Below the pieces are notes generated by a model. It ran no database searches, was not told the origin of the DNA, and saw nothing but the letters and a program-made list of their open reading frames with translations. Shown here one piece after another: positions 53,448-61,895 of a DNA stretch of 64,000 nt (positions are counted from its first letter, which is position 1; the number at the start of each line of letters is the position of its first letter). The stretch is taken from assembly GCA_903926465.1 (NCBI GenBank), contig CAIYJE010000067.1:186001-250000 (forward strand), written 5' to 3'. The stretch comes from an uncultured Planctomycetales bacterium (GTDB lineage: Bacteria; Planctomycetota; Planctomycetia; Isosphaerales; Isosphaeraceae). Both the position numbers and the translations under genes were made by a program.

Positions 53448-55175
53448 TCAGGGCGTTTTTTTTTGAAGGAATGAGTTGGCGTCTGGGGCACCTGGAACCT
53501 GTGGTGGTGCCGGTGGGATGGAACCGAATCCACCACCCATACCGCCACCGCCCATACCACCGCCGCCCATACCGCCACCACCCATACCGCCCATGCCACC
53601 GCCACCCATACCGCCACCGCCCATACCGCCGCCACCCATACCACCACCGCCCATACCGCCACCCATGCCACCGCCCATACCGCCACCACCACCGCCGCCG
53701 GTCATCAGTGAGATTGGGATCATGGCGAGGTCAGCGACCGGGTAAACCTTGATCTCGATGGGCAGATCTTTAGACCCGATGTAGGTAATGGTCATGAGTC
53801 CGTCTTTGACGGTGTAGGTCATGTCGAGCTGCTTGAGCAAGAGGCGAAGCGACTTCTTCAGAGGCACGCCATCCAGCTTGAGCTGGACAGGGCTCTGCAT
53901 TGTCTTTTCCGCTTCCTGAAGCCCGGCGGGATCCACGTAGATGGGAATACCCTTGGGAAGCCTTGGGTTATTCAATTCCGTGGTGGCCGACTGGATGTAC
54001 TTGAGCACGTTCTCAAGCGGTTCTTCAGGGTCGAACGGCATCGAGATTTCCTGATCCAGGGCGTCATAAATCGCCTGAGTCTTCTCGTCTTTGCTATCGA
54101 GAGAGACCGACTCATAGCGACGAATTCGCTTCTCGGAAATTTCACGCCAGCGAGCAGCCGATGGGTACTCGATGGTGATGGTGTCCGGGAACGGAACGCT
54201 TGCCCGGTCAACGTCCGAGAGTGTCATCAGGAAGCGGTATCGCTTCAGTTCCTCGAACTGGAGTTGCTGGAGCAAGAACCCCTCGAACGAGGCCTTGTAG
54301 ATACCAGCCCAGGGGGCTTCGGCGCGGGGGATGAGTGCGCGAGCATGCTGAGCAGCAAGCCGAGCTTCAAAAAACGGAGCCGTTGCGGCCTGAATGTCGC
54401 CGGTACCGCCGTTGTAGAGAACGTTGTAAACGCCCTGATCCATCAACCGGTCATACTGGTTCATGAGAACCTTGACCGTGGCCTGGGTCCGTTCCTGCTC
54501 GCTAACCTGTCTGGCCAGTTCGTCAGACATGCCGGCCCGGCGCATTGCCTCGGCCTGTTCCAGTTCCAGTTCTTCCTCACGGCGAACGGTGGACTGGATC
54601 TGGGTTTGCAGTTCTCTGCGAAGCTGGTTCCGGATTTCGTCGGGAACTCCTTCCGAGGTTTGCAAGGCGTTAATGCCAAGGCGAAGCAGGTTCAGGGCTG
54701 CCTGGGGTTGCCCTTGGTTCAGCAGTTCTCGGGCACGCTGCTGACGCTCACGAATATCGGTGTTGAGTTGCTGGGTTCGCACCCGCTCGGCCTGAGAGGC
54801 AGCCTCAATGGTGGCCGAGGTCTGTGGCTGCTCAATATACGCAGGAGCCGGCGCCAGGGTTGAGCCATCGGCAAACGCAGGAGCCGGAGGCGGAGCGATG
54901 GTGGATCCACCAGCAACGTCTTGAAGGGCCACTTGTTTGACACCCAGGTCCGACAACATGCGGGATGCGTCGGCATTGTCTGGGTTGAGCCGAAGCGCCT
55001 GCTGGACGAACGAGGCCGCTTCCGACTTCTGGCCCTGCGCCAGGGCTTGACGCCCCAGGCCAACCAGTTGCTCGGAGAGAGGCAGATCAGAAGCCGAGGC
55101 CATTCCACTGCTAAAAAGCAGTCCTAGCGTTGCTAGCGGCCCGGCGCCCTTCCACGGTCGCACGGTTTGGGACAT
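53448..55175 (-). CDS. Secreted TPR/secretin-like protein with Gly-Met-rich tail
   Basis: The 575-residue protein has a signal peptide (to about residue 28, ASAS), a TPR-like pair (LGRQALAQGQKSEAASFVQQALRLNPDNADASRMLSDLG), a Pro/Ala linker, and a coiled coil (about 130-220). A domain at about 385-470 has IPIYVDPAGLQEAEKTMQSPVQLKLDGVPLKKSLRLLLKQLDMTYTVKDGLMTITY, resembling the short secretin/STN N-terminal fold. About 57 residues of GGGGM-type repeats follow (see repeat), ending in FGSIPPAPPQVPG. It is probably a periplasmic or surface scaffold. The start ATG at 55175 is supported by the signal. The stop is preceded by an A9 tract. Confidence 0.72.
   Translation of the reverse strand: MSQTVRPWKGAGPLATLGLLFSSGMASASDLPLSEQLVGLGRQALAQGQKSEAASFVQQALRLNPDNADASRMLSDLGVKQVALQDVAGGSTIAPPPAPAFADGSTLAPAPAYIEQPQTSATIEAASQAERVRTQQLNTDIRERQQRARELLNQGQPQAALNLLRLGINALQTSEGVPDEIRNQLRRELQTQIQSTVRREEELELEQAEAMRRAGMSDELARQVSEQERTQATVKVLMNQYDRLMDQGVYNVLYNGGTGDIQAATAPFFEARLAAQHARALIPRAEAPWAGIYKASFEGFLLQQLQFEELKRYRFLMTLSDVDRASVPFPDTITIEYPSAARWREISEKRIRRYESVSLDSKDEKTQAIYDALDQEISMPFDPEEPLENVLKYIQSATTELNNPRLPKGIPIYVDPAGLQEAEKTMQSPVQLKLDGVPLKKSLRLLLKQLDMTYTVKDGLMTITYIGSKDLPIEIKVYPVADLAMIPISLMTGGGGGGGMGGGMGGGMGGGGMGGGGMGGGGMGGGGMGGMGGGGMGGGGMGGGGMGGGFGSIPPAPPQVPGAPDANSFLQKKTP
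53456..53464 (-). repeat. A9 homopolymer near the 3' end of the secretin-like gene
   Basis: Nine T on the plus strand (A on the coding strand), 5 bases before the gene's stop codon. One extra A during transcription (or in the true sequence) would shift translation into frame B, which is open into the gene at 52093. Confidence 0.6.
53531..53701 (-). repeat. Gly-Met minisatellite in coding sequence
   Basis: About eleven units of a short repeat (mostly GGGGM, 15 bp; some GGGM, 12 bp) are arranged in tandem, spanning about 57 residues. Slippage-prone; probably a flexible linker in the secreted protein. Unit number may vary between strains. Confidence 0.85.
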
Positions 55176-55594
55176 CTCTGGAAACTCCGAAAGAAGGGAG
55201 ACCGGAAGGTGACCGGTTCAGCCGCGAAGGTAGGTTTGTATAACTGTAAAGTGCCAGGGCTGAGGCGGGCAAGCCAGAGGGTTTGTACCGGCTTGGTCGG
55301 TCGGCTCGATGCACTTTTCCGATGGTGTTGACAATCCCGTCACAGGGCAGACCTTCAAGTTGGAAAAAGGACCCTGATGCTCCATTATGGCATACGGATT
55401 GTGGGTGAGCCAAACCTGTGCCGTTGGAGTTGATCCGGTTACACCTTTTGACACAACCAGGAACCCGTTCTATGCCACTGGCAGGACCAATCTCGTCGAT
55501 TTCTGACATCGTTGACGCCCACCAGAGCTGTCAGCTCTAAAGAGACGCCTCCCTCTCCCGCGGAAAGTGATCCGTGTGCCCTGGAGCTGATCCC
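55176..55594. other. Divergent intergenic region with no gene
   Basis: This 419-bp region separates the secretin-like gene (minus) from the small conserved protein gene (plus). Overlapping open frames here are not convincing. It should hold promoters for both sides; the plus-strand candidate is noted separately. I saw no hairpin or repeat of note. Confidence 0.55.
55448..55476 (+). promoter_or_regulatory. Putative sigma-70 promoter
   Basis: TTGACA at 55448-55453 and TATGCC at 55471-55476 are separated by exactly 17 bp. It points to the small conserved gene starting at 55595. The -35 is perfect and the -10 matches at three of six positions. Confidence 0.45.
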
Positions 55595-55963
55595 ATGACG
55601 CCGCATAATGGTAAGACGACCGCACCAGACTCTTTATTCGAGGGCAGCCAACAGTTCCCGGACCAAAATCCCAAGTCCCCAAATCAGCCCCAGAATTCGG
55701 GCCAGCTCAGCCTGACAACCCACGAGTTCGCCCCCGAATCTGCGGGCCGAGGGAATCGGGTGAAACGCAGGCGACGGGTGGATCCCGTGACCTTTGAAAA
55801 ACAGTATTCCCGTGATGAGATGGAATTCATCAACGCGATGCAGGGGTTCAAGCTCAAGACCGGCAATTCGTTTCCTAGCTATGGAGAGGTTCTGGCCGTG
55901 GCCAGAGGTCTTGGTTACCAAAGACCATCAGGGTTACCGGATGGTTCCGAACTCAGAGTCTGA
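55595..55963 (+). CDS. Small conserved-looking protein, function unknown
   Basis: From ATG 55595 (GGAG about nine bases upstream) it encodes 122 residues. The N-terminal half is disordered (Gln/Asn/Pro-rich), then a basic patch RVKRRRRVDP precedes a compact C-terminal part KQYSRDEMEFINAMQGFKLKTGNSFPSYGEVLAVARGLGYQR, which looks like a small helical DNA- or nucleic-acid-binding domain. I do not recognise the family. It is followed by a strong terminator at 56073. The frame begins at 55574 upstream but the 55595 ATG is better placed. Confidence 0.6.
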   Translation: MTPHNGKTTAPDSLFEGSQQFPDQNPKSPNQPQNSGQLSLTTHEFAPESAGRGNRVKRRRRVDPVTFEKQYSRDEMEFINAMQGFKLKTGNSFPSYGEVLAVARGLGYQRPSGLPDGSELRV

Positions 55964-56072
55964 ATTCGCCCTGGCTATTTCCGGAATCGCCTGAGAACGA
56001 GCCCTGAGCCCGAGATTCCAGAGCCACCCTGCCTCTGGCAAAGAGCAGCCACCGACGCCAGATCCAGAACGG

Positions 56073-56120
56073 AAAAAAGGGTTCGGTGCCCGTATGGCGC
56101 CGAACCCTTTGAAAATTTTT
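56073..56120. terminator. Bidirectional Rho-independent terminator
   Basis: A 15-bp stem (AAAGGGTTCGGTGCC paired with GGCGCCGAACCCTTT, one G-T wobble, loop CGTAT) is followed on the plus strand by GAAAATTTTT and on the minus strand by TTTTCC. It lies between the convergent ends of genes 55595-55963 and 56203-57369. Confidence 0.88.
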
Positions 56121-56129
56121 GTACGCCGC

Positions 56130-56221
56130 ACCGAGGAGCGATCCTGATGTTTTTTCTCAACGTGTGATCGGCGCGACCGAGGAGCGATCCTGATGTTTTT
56201 TCTCAACGTGTGATCGGCGCG
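56130..56221. repeat. 46-bp tandem duplication at a gene end
   Basis: Positions 56130-56175 are repeated exactly at 56176-56221. The second copy includes the stop and the last codons of the minus-strand gene ending at 56203, and the first copy is downstream of that stop on the minus strand. It may be a recent duplication. Confidence 0.9.
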
Positions 56222-57369
56222 GGCTGGGATGCAATCTCGTGGTGATCCGTGAGTGCGGCCGCCCAGGCCTGGAACGCCTGGCGTGTAAGTTTGACCGCGG
56301 ACGCGACCCGTTCCTTGCGCAGATCCACGGTTCGATCCAAATGGCTAACAGTCAGGTCGGCAGATTCGGCTTCGTTCGAAGCCTGGGTGCTCTCGTCTGA
56401 AATCGTGAGGTCTATGACCAGATCGGCCGGAGGCGCGATCCAGCCAAACTCGGCCACGATCAGAGATTCTGGTGCAACCAACGCATCAGGGGCAGGAGCC
56501 GGAACAGCCAAAGGCTGAACCTCAGCCTCGGCCGTGAAATCGACGAGTTCGCTGGTTGCAACTGTAACGGCGGCGACCTGGGGCTCTGAGGCCAGAACCG
56601 GGTCAGCGGCAACCACAGCCGAGGAAGCTGTTGAGCCTGTGTTAAAAATGGCGGCCATGTTGCCATCTAATGCGTAAGGCTGGAGCAGGTTGTAGACCGT
56701 GGCAGGCAGCGAACCCAGCCAGGTCGTTTCCGCAGCCAAGCGGGCAAGCACTGGCGTGGTCGCGTCAAGCTCGGCCTGGGTTGGCACGGGAAGTTGTTCG
56801 ATTGTCACAGGCTGGGGCTGAGCATCGGCCACCGCAACCGCCACAGTCTGAGGTTCCGAGGGTTCGACTTTCGTCTCGACCAACTCGGCCACGGTGATCG
56901 GGGTGGAATCTTCCACCGCTACCGAGTTCTGAGACGGAGTTGCGTCTGAGGCAAAACCTTCCACAACACTCGCCACGGTCGTTTCGAACGGCAGGTCGGC
57001 CTCGGCGGCAATCAGGGCCTGCGACTCCTCAACCGTAGCAATCTGGCTTGCGGTCGAAGGTGCAACGTCCTCCGGCAGCAGTGCCGACACCAGAGGGATG
57101 GCCTCGATCTCAGTAGGCTGCTCAGACACCAAGATCGTGCCTGCGGTGAAGGGGAAGTCCCAGCCGGAAAAATGACTGGCATGGTCCAGGTCAGACTCTG
57201 CATTCCGAACAGACTCAACAGCTGTGGCAACCTTCTCACGCTGAGAGATCGGACGGGTTTCGAGGGCGAGATCCTGACCCGCAATACCAACGGCCCGCAC
57301 ATCCTGAGCATCTGGCCAGCTAAGACCTAAACTTGCAACGAGACATGCCAGTAAACCACGAAGTGCCAT
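56203..57369 (-). CDS. Secreted Ala/Val/Glu/Pro-rich protein
   Basis: The 388-residue protein has a signal peptide (MALRGLLACLVASLGLSWP, cleavage near residue 22). The rest is dominated by Ala, Val, Glu, Pro, Thr and Ser (about 60% of residues), with repetitive VAE/VAV/TPV-type stretches and few aromatic residues, and no catalytic motif. It probably forms an extended extracellular or periplasmic polypeptide. A short positively charged helical end (RKERVASAVKLTRQAFQAWAAAL) is the only part with likely structure. No homologous family is recognised. It is alone on the minus strand, convergent with the small gene. Confidence 0.6.
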   Translation of the reverse strand: MALRGLLACLVASLGLSWPDAQDVRAVGIAGQDLALETRPISQREKVATAVESVRNAESDLDHASHFSGWDFPFTAGTILVSEQPTEIEAIPLVSALLPEDVAPSTASQIATVEESQALIAAEADLPFETTVASVVEGFASDATPSQNSVAVEDSTPITVAELVETKVEPSEPQTVAVAVADAQPQPVTIEQLPVPTQAELDATTPVLARLAAETTWLGSLPATVYNLLQPYALDGNMAAIFNTGSTASSAVVAADPVLASEPQVAAVTVATSELVDFTAEAEVQPLAVPAPAPDALVAPESLIVAEFGWIAPPADLVIDLTISDESTQASNEAESADLTVSHLDRTVDLRKERVASAVKLTRQAFQAWAAALTDHHEIASQPAPITR

Positions 57370-57664
57370 TGGATCAGCTCCGCAAAGGGCAGAAGATGAA
57401 TCGCTTGGAGAGAAGGCGAAGAGTTGGCCTTCTGGGCGATTAGTAACGAAAGAGGCGTGCGATTCGATGTGTTAAACATTATCGACTGCGTATTTCGGGG
57501 GCTTGAGGGTATATGTCATGGAATGTGCGGTTTTGTGAAAGATTGCCGACTCGGTTCTCTTTGGCGGTCGAGGGGTTTCGGATTGCCGAGGATTCGGTTT
57601 CTCGTAGGATGCCGGCTGTTACATGGAAAGTGCTTCAGGATTGGTAGGCAGAGGAGCGGGTCCG

Positions 57665-58648
57665 ATGGGAAAGGCTGTTCTGGTCACGGGGGCTGGTGGC
57701 TTTATTGGGAGCCATCTGGTGGAACGCCTGGTACGGGATGGGCATGAAGTGCGAGCCCTCGTTCGCTACAACGGTCGCGACGACCGAGGCCATCTGGACC
57801 GAGTTGACCCCGATGTGCGTGGACAGTTTCAGGTGATCCGCGGAGATCTGAAAGACCCGGAAGCGGTTCGTCGGGCGGTTGCCGGTCAGAACCTGGTCTT
57901 TCACCTCGGAGCGCTCATTGCCATTCCCTACTCGTATGAGAATCCACTCGACGTTGTGCAAACCAACATCGATGGCACGGCCCATGTTCTCAATGCCTGC
58001 CGGGCCAGCAATACGCTCGAACGTGTGGTGCTAACCTCAACCTCCGAGGTTTATGGCACCGCCCGATATGTTCCAATTGATGAGGCGCACCCCTTGCAAG
58101 GGCAGTCTCCCTACGCAGCCACCAAAATTGGCTCCGATGCGCTCGGCCTGAGCTACTTTTGCGCATTTGAGCTGCCGGTTTCCGTCCTGCGCCCGTTTAA
58201 CACGTTTGGACCTCGACAGTCGGCCCGCGCGATCATTCCCACCGTGATCAGCCAGGCGCTTGCCGGTTCGGTCGTAAAGCTTGGTAGCCTCGACCCACGC
58301 AGAGACCTGACTTACGTTAAAGATACGGTGACCGGCTTCGTCAAAATTGCGAGTTGCCAGGCCGCCCTGGGCCGGGTCGTCAACATTGGCCGGGGTGATG
58401 ATCTGACCATTGGTGAACTCGTGGAGCGAATTGCGACCCGGTTGGGTAAACCGATTGAGGTCCAGGCCGATCCCCAGCGGGTTCGGCCGGCCGCCAGCGA
58501 AGTGGGCCGACTGCTGGCCGGAACCAAGCTCGCGCAAGAGCTATTTGACTGGAAGCTGGCGTACTCACTCGATGACGGCCTGGATGAAACTATTGCCTGG
58601 GTCAAAGCCAACCCGGGGCTATTCAGGCCAGGTGAGTACACCACCTGA
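57665..58648 (+). CDS. NAD-dependent sugar 4,6-dehydratase, LegB-like
   Basis: From ATG 57665 (GAGGAG about nine bases upstream) it encodes 327 residues. It is an extended SDR with Rossmann motif GAGGFIG (residues 9-15), the active site STSEVYGTARYVPIDEAHPL and YAATK (Tyr-X3-Lys), and SVLRPFNTFGPRQSARAIIP. This matches the LegB/4,6-dehydratase branch (nucleotide-GlcNAc dehydratase of legionaminic acid synthesis) better than UDP-glucose epimerase, though the exact sugar nucleotide is inferred. No other leg or neu genes are nearby. The 295 bases upstream contain no gene I can support. Confidence 0.78.
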   Translation: MGKAVLVTGAGGFIGSHLVERLVRDGHEVRALVRYNGRDDRGHLDRVDPDVRGQFQVIRGDLKDPEAVRRAVAGQNLVFHLGALIAIPYSYENPLDVVQTNIDGTAHVLNACRASNTLERVVLTSTSEVYGTARYVPIDEAHPLQGQSPYAATKIGSDALGLSYFCAFELPVSVLRPFNTFGPRQSARAIIPTVISQALAGSVVKLGSLDPRRDLTYVKDTVTGFVKIASCQAALGRVVNIGRGDDLTIGELVERIATRLGKPIEVQADPQRVRPAASEVGRLLAGTKLAQELFDWKLAYSLDDGLDETIAWVKANPGLFRPGEYTT

Positions 58649-58670
58649 GGTTCGGTGGGATCAAAACCGC

Positions 58671-60470
58671 CTAATCCTCGATCCCCCACGGTAGGCCAAG
58701 AAACTGCCCGATTGCAACCGCCAGTTGTTCTCGGGTCATTGGCGGGTTGCGGGGCACCGTTAGAGCCTGTGATTTGCCAGAGTCTGTTGCGGGCCCCTTG
58801 TCATCGGGTTTCGCAGGCGCTGGGGCGGCAACCGCACTCGGGTTCTCTTCTTTGGAGGCCAGGACCGCCGCGCGGGCGAACGCTTGGCAAACCTCTTGTT
58901 CGCTCATCCGTTCTTCAGGATAAAACCGGCCATCACTGCCGAGGGATAAAAGGCCGGCACCTACCGCTGCAGCTATTTCTCGCGTGAAAAGTGATTCGCC
59001 AGAGACATCAGGAATTGTCACACCCTGAGCACGCCAGAGGCCGGTGCCGGTGGCTCGGACCAGAATGCCTGCAAACTCTGCGCGGCTCACAGAGTTTGAG
59101 GGGTGGAATTCCCGCTCCGGGTTCGCGGGCATGATCCCACGAAACACGAGCGACTGGATCAGCTCTCTGGCCCTGGAATCATCGAGGTCTACGGGCATAG
59201 TTGTCTCTGGAGATTCCAGAGAGGCTGTGATTGGCCCGATATCCAGCAGCACGTTCAGGATCGAATAACGGTCGTCGGCTTCGCCGTCTCCATCCCCTTC
59301 CACCCGGCCGCGATAGGCCTGGGTTTCTGGGGTTTTCCGGAACAGGAATCGGTAGCCGTAGCCTTGCCCTCCCCGAGCGCGAATGAACAACCCGGCTCGC
59401 TGCTCAAGCGGGCTCATGGCCAGGCCCACCGAAATAGCTTTTTTGACGGCGTTAACCTGCCCGAGGTCGCCGATCAATCCAATCTCGTCGGGTTGATCTG
59501 CACCTGCTGAGTTTTTCAGAAGCGCCTTCCCAGGGTGAATTGAGCAGGTCTGATCCTGAGGGTGGTAGCGATCGCCCCGTTCGAGGTAGTTCAGCCGGAT
59601 TCCCCAGGCGCTGTAGCCGAGCGCGGTGTTGCTGGCCTTGGCCCTGGAGGTGTCAATCACGGTAACGCCACCACGGCCCAGCACTTCAAAAGAGTCATTA
59701 GCTGCCACGTCGATGGCTGTATCTTCATCGATTCCAAAGCCCAGCGGCGCATCGCTTTCAAGCAAGACCCGTGTCAACCGTGCAAGTCGTCCCCGATGGC
59801 TGAAGTGCTGATCAATTGGTCCAGCCTGGAAAAGTCCGAGCCCGCGTTCGACCATCGCGCCCCGATGATGGGGGGCTTTGCTGAGCCCGAAATCGAGGCT
59901 ATCGATGGCCGGTCCCCGCGAAGAGAGCATGAGTTTGCCCATGCAGGCCGCCCCCGCGCTGGTGCCACCCACCACGCCGCCTCGATTCCATACGGCACGG
60001 ATTGCGGCCAGGGCCGGGGTGTCGCTTCCATCGGCATTCACGAACGCATGACCTATGCGGCGCTGGTCGCCTCCTGTGAAGAAGAGCCCGGTACAGCGTC
60101 CAATTCGGTCGAGCATCGCGGGGTCGGCGGTGGAGGTTGCCGCGTTATCGACCGTGATTTCCAGCAGGTCCACTGATCCCGGAGGAAGTCCGTACTGGTG
60201 CAGCAGATCCATCGTCAACGTGGCAGAGAGCGTGGTGGCGCTGGCGGTGGGGAATACGCCGATCCTGGCGGTTTTGGGGTCTCCGGCGAGTTTCAGAAAC
60301 CTGCGAAAGATCTCGCCGTTATCCGCCTTGAGCCCGCCCCCGATAATGAGCAGGTGGCCTGTTGCGGCCTCCTGATCGGCATCAGCCAGGCCTCGTGGAC
60401 CGGCCAAGGCCATGACCAGGATGAGGCAAAGAGTTCGAGTTACCTGTCGGCCCTCGTTCGTCTGGCTCAT
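58671..60470 (-). CDS. Cyanophycinase-type S51 peptidase with SLH repeats
   Basis: From ATG 60470 (GAGGGA a few bases upstream) this is 599 residues, with a signal peptide to about residue 29. The S51 core has GGTSAGA with nucleophile Ser 171 and FFTGGDQRRIG and GFGIDEDTA, all typical of cyanophycinase, which hydrolyses multi-L-arginyl-poly-aspartate. The C-terminal part (about 430-590) holds S-layer homology-type repeats (SLVFRGIMPANPEREFHPSNSVSRAEFAGILVRATG, EIAAAVGAGLLSLGSDGRFYPEERMSEQEVCQAFARAA, and a partial third). Secreted, surface-attached cyanophycin use is thus likely. The combination of S51 and SLH is uncommon. Confidence 0.85.
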   Translation of the reverse strand: MSQTNEGRQVTRTLCLILVMALAGPRGLADADQEAATGHLLIIGGGLKADNGEIFRRFLKLAGDPKTARIGVFPTASATTLSATLTMDLLHQYGLPPGSVDLLEITVDNAATSTADPAMLDRIGRCTGLFFTGGDQRRIGHAFVNADGSDTPALAAIRAVWNRGGVVGGTSAGAACMGKLMLSSRGPAIDSLDFGLSKAPHHRGAMVERGLGLFQAGPIDQHFSHRGRLARLTRVLLESDAPLGFGIDEDTAIDVAANDSFEVLGRGGVTVIDTSRAKASNTALGYSAWGIRLNYLERGDRYHPQDQTCSIHPGKALLKNSAGADQPDEIGLIGDLGQVNAVKKAISVGLAMSPLEQRAGLFIRARGGQGYGYRFLFRKTPETQAYRGRVEGDGDGEADDRYSILNVLLDIGPITASLESPETTMPVDLDDSRARELIQSLVFRGIMPANPEREFHPSNSVSRAEFAGILVRATGTGLWRAQGVTIPDVSGESLFTREIAAAVGAGLLSLGSDGRFYPEERMSEQEVCQAFARAAVLASKEENPSAVAAPAPAKPDDKGPATDSGKSQALTVPRNPPMTREQLAVAIGQFLGLPWGIED

Positions 60471-60660
60471 CGCGTCCCTCGTTGAGTGGGGGTACAGGGT
60501 TCGCTTGAAGATCAATGGGCAGGGTGGGTGGACTGCGGCGGTGAGGCCACGTTCGGGCTCGCTGGAATGGTTGTTCGCCGGCCGACACATTGCGGACGAG
60601 GCAGGGCACCTCTAGAATATGATATCCGTGTCCGGTTTTCACGTGGGTTCGGGTAATCGC

Positions 60661-61677
60661 ATGACTTTAGACTGGTCTCCGCTGGAAAAACTGATTGGCA
60701 GTCACCAGAAATTCCTGCTGACGACCCATGTTCGGCCCGATGGCGATGCGCTAGGGTCGGAGGTTGGTCTGGCCGAACTTCTGCAAAGTCGAGGCCGGGA
60801 CGTTCGCATTGTGAATGTGAGTGAAACCCCGGCCCGCTATGATTTTCTGGATCCCCAGGGGGCTCGATTTCATCAATTCAATGAGCTGGGTGCGCATCCT
60901 GCCGACCTTTTGGATCGAGAAGCCTTGATCATTCTCGATCTTTCGAGCTGGTCTCAGCTTGCAGGAATGGCTGACTTTGTGCGGGCGTTCACGGGGCCTC
61001 GCCTGGTGATCGACCATCACGTGTCGCAAGACGACATGGGCGCGGTGATGCTCAAAGATCCCACCGCCGAGTCTACCGGCACTTTGGTGCTGCGTGCCGC
61101 TCGGGCTTTGAACGTTTCGCTCAATCCGGCGATGGCCACCGGCTTGTTAACCGCCATTACCATGGATACCGGCTGGCTCCGCCATCCATCCACCACGCCA
61201 GACACCTTGCGTGATGTGGCGGAACTGGTTCAGGCTGGTGCGAGTCTGACCGGGACCTATCGCTTCATCTTTGAGCGAAATAGCCTGAGCCGGATGCGGC
61301 TCATGGGTGAGACCCTGGCCGGCTTACGTACCGCCTGTGAGGGTCGAGTGGCGTATGCCAGTGTAACGCTGAAGGACCTGGAGCGAACCGGGGCCACTTC
61401 TCAGGATACAGAAGACCTGATCGACGCCACCGTCAGTCTGCGCGGTGTGGAGGTTGGGCTCCTATTCACGGAGTTGAGCCGAGGTGGGGTCAAGTTAAGC
61501 CTTCGTTCCCGAGAAGGTTTTGACTGTGCGAAATTCGCCGGGCAGTTTGGTGGCGGTGGCCACCGGGCCGCCGCAGGCGCCAGCCTTCCAGACCCACTTG
61601 AGGAACAAGTTTCCAAAGTGGTTCAGCTCGTTTCACAACAGGTCCAGGCTCAACGTGGACCTGTTGTTTCCGCCTGA
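60661..61677 (+). CDS. DHH-family phosphoesterase (NrnA/oligoRNase-like)
   Basis: The 338-residue protein from ATG 60661 has a DHH domain (HVRPDGDALGSE with metal Asp residues, LDLSSW, VIDHHVS, MDTGWLRH) and a DHHA1 domain ending GGGGHRAAAGA. NrnA proteins degrade short oligoribonucleotides or pAp. Metal-site residues appear intact. An upstream ATG at 60619 would add 14 residues and cannot be excluded. The last ten codons overlap a hairpin that may serve as terminator. Confidence 0.88.
   Translation: MTLDWSPLEKLIGSHQKFLLTTHVRPDGDALGSEVGLAELLQSRGRDVRIVNVSETPARYDFLDPQGARFHQFNELGAHPADLLDREALIILDLSSWSQLAGMADFVRAFTGPRLVIDHHVSQDDMGAVMLKDPTAESTGTLVLRAARALNVSLNPAMATGLLTAITMDTGWLRHPSTTPDTLRDVAELVQAGASLTGTYRFIFERNSLSRMRLMGETLAGLRTACEGRVAYASVTLKDLERTGATSQDTEDLIDATVSLRGVEVGLLFTELSRGGVKLSLRSREGFDCAKFAGQFGGGGHRAAAGASLPDPLEEQVSKVVQLVSQQVQAQRGPVVSA
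61637..61669 (+). terminator. Terminator-like hairpin overlapping the DHH gene end
   Basis: A perfect 10-bp stem (AACAGGTCCA/TGGACCTGTT, loop of nine) spans the last codons of the DHH gene and is followed by GTTTCC. It may terminate the transcript, but the T tract is short. Confidence 0.45.
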
Positions 61678-61895
61678 TCTTCTGCGCCTTTCTACCCGCT
61701 CTTGCCCGCCTTGCTTACTCGCCGTTTTCCCGCCTCCGATTCACGCCTTCGTCTCCTGTCTTTTCGATGGAATCACCGAGCCAAGCCACGTCTGACGTGT
61801 GGTCAGATCCTGGAGGCTTCCTAGCCCCGGGTCTTGCTATTTGCAGGTGACTTCAGCCCTGGTATTCCTCACATCTAGAAACGGAGAATTCCCCG

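Noticed and set aside
55111-55509. 132-residue minus-strand open frame upstream of the secretin-like gene
   Set aside because: It overlaps the start of that gene in another frame and has no domain or start signal; the signal-peptide start at 55175 is convincing.
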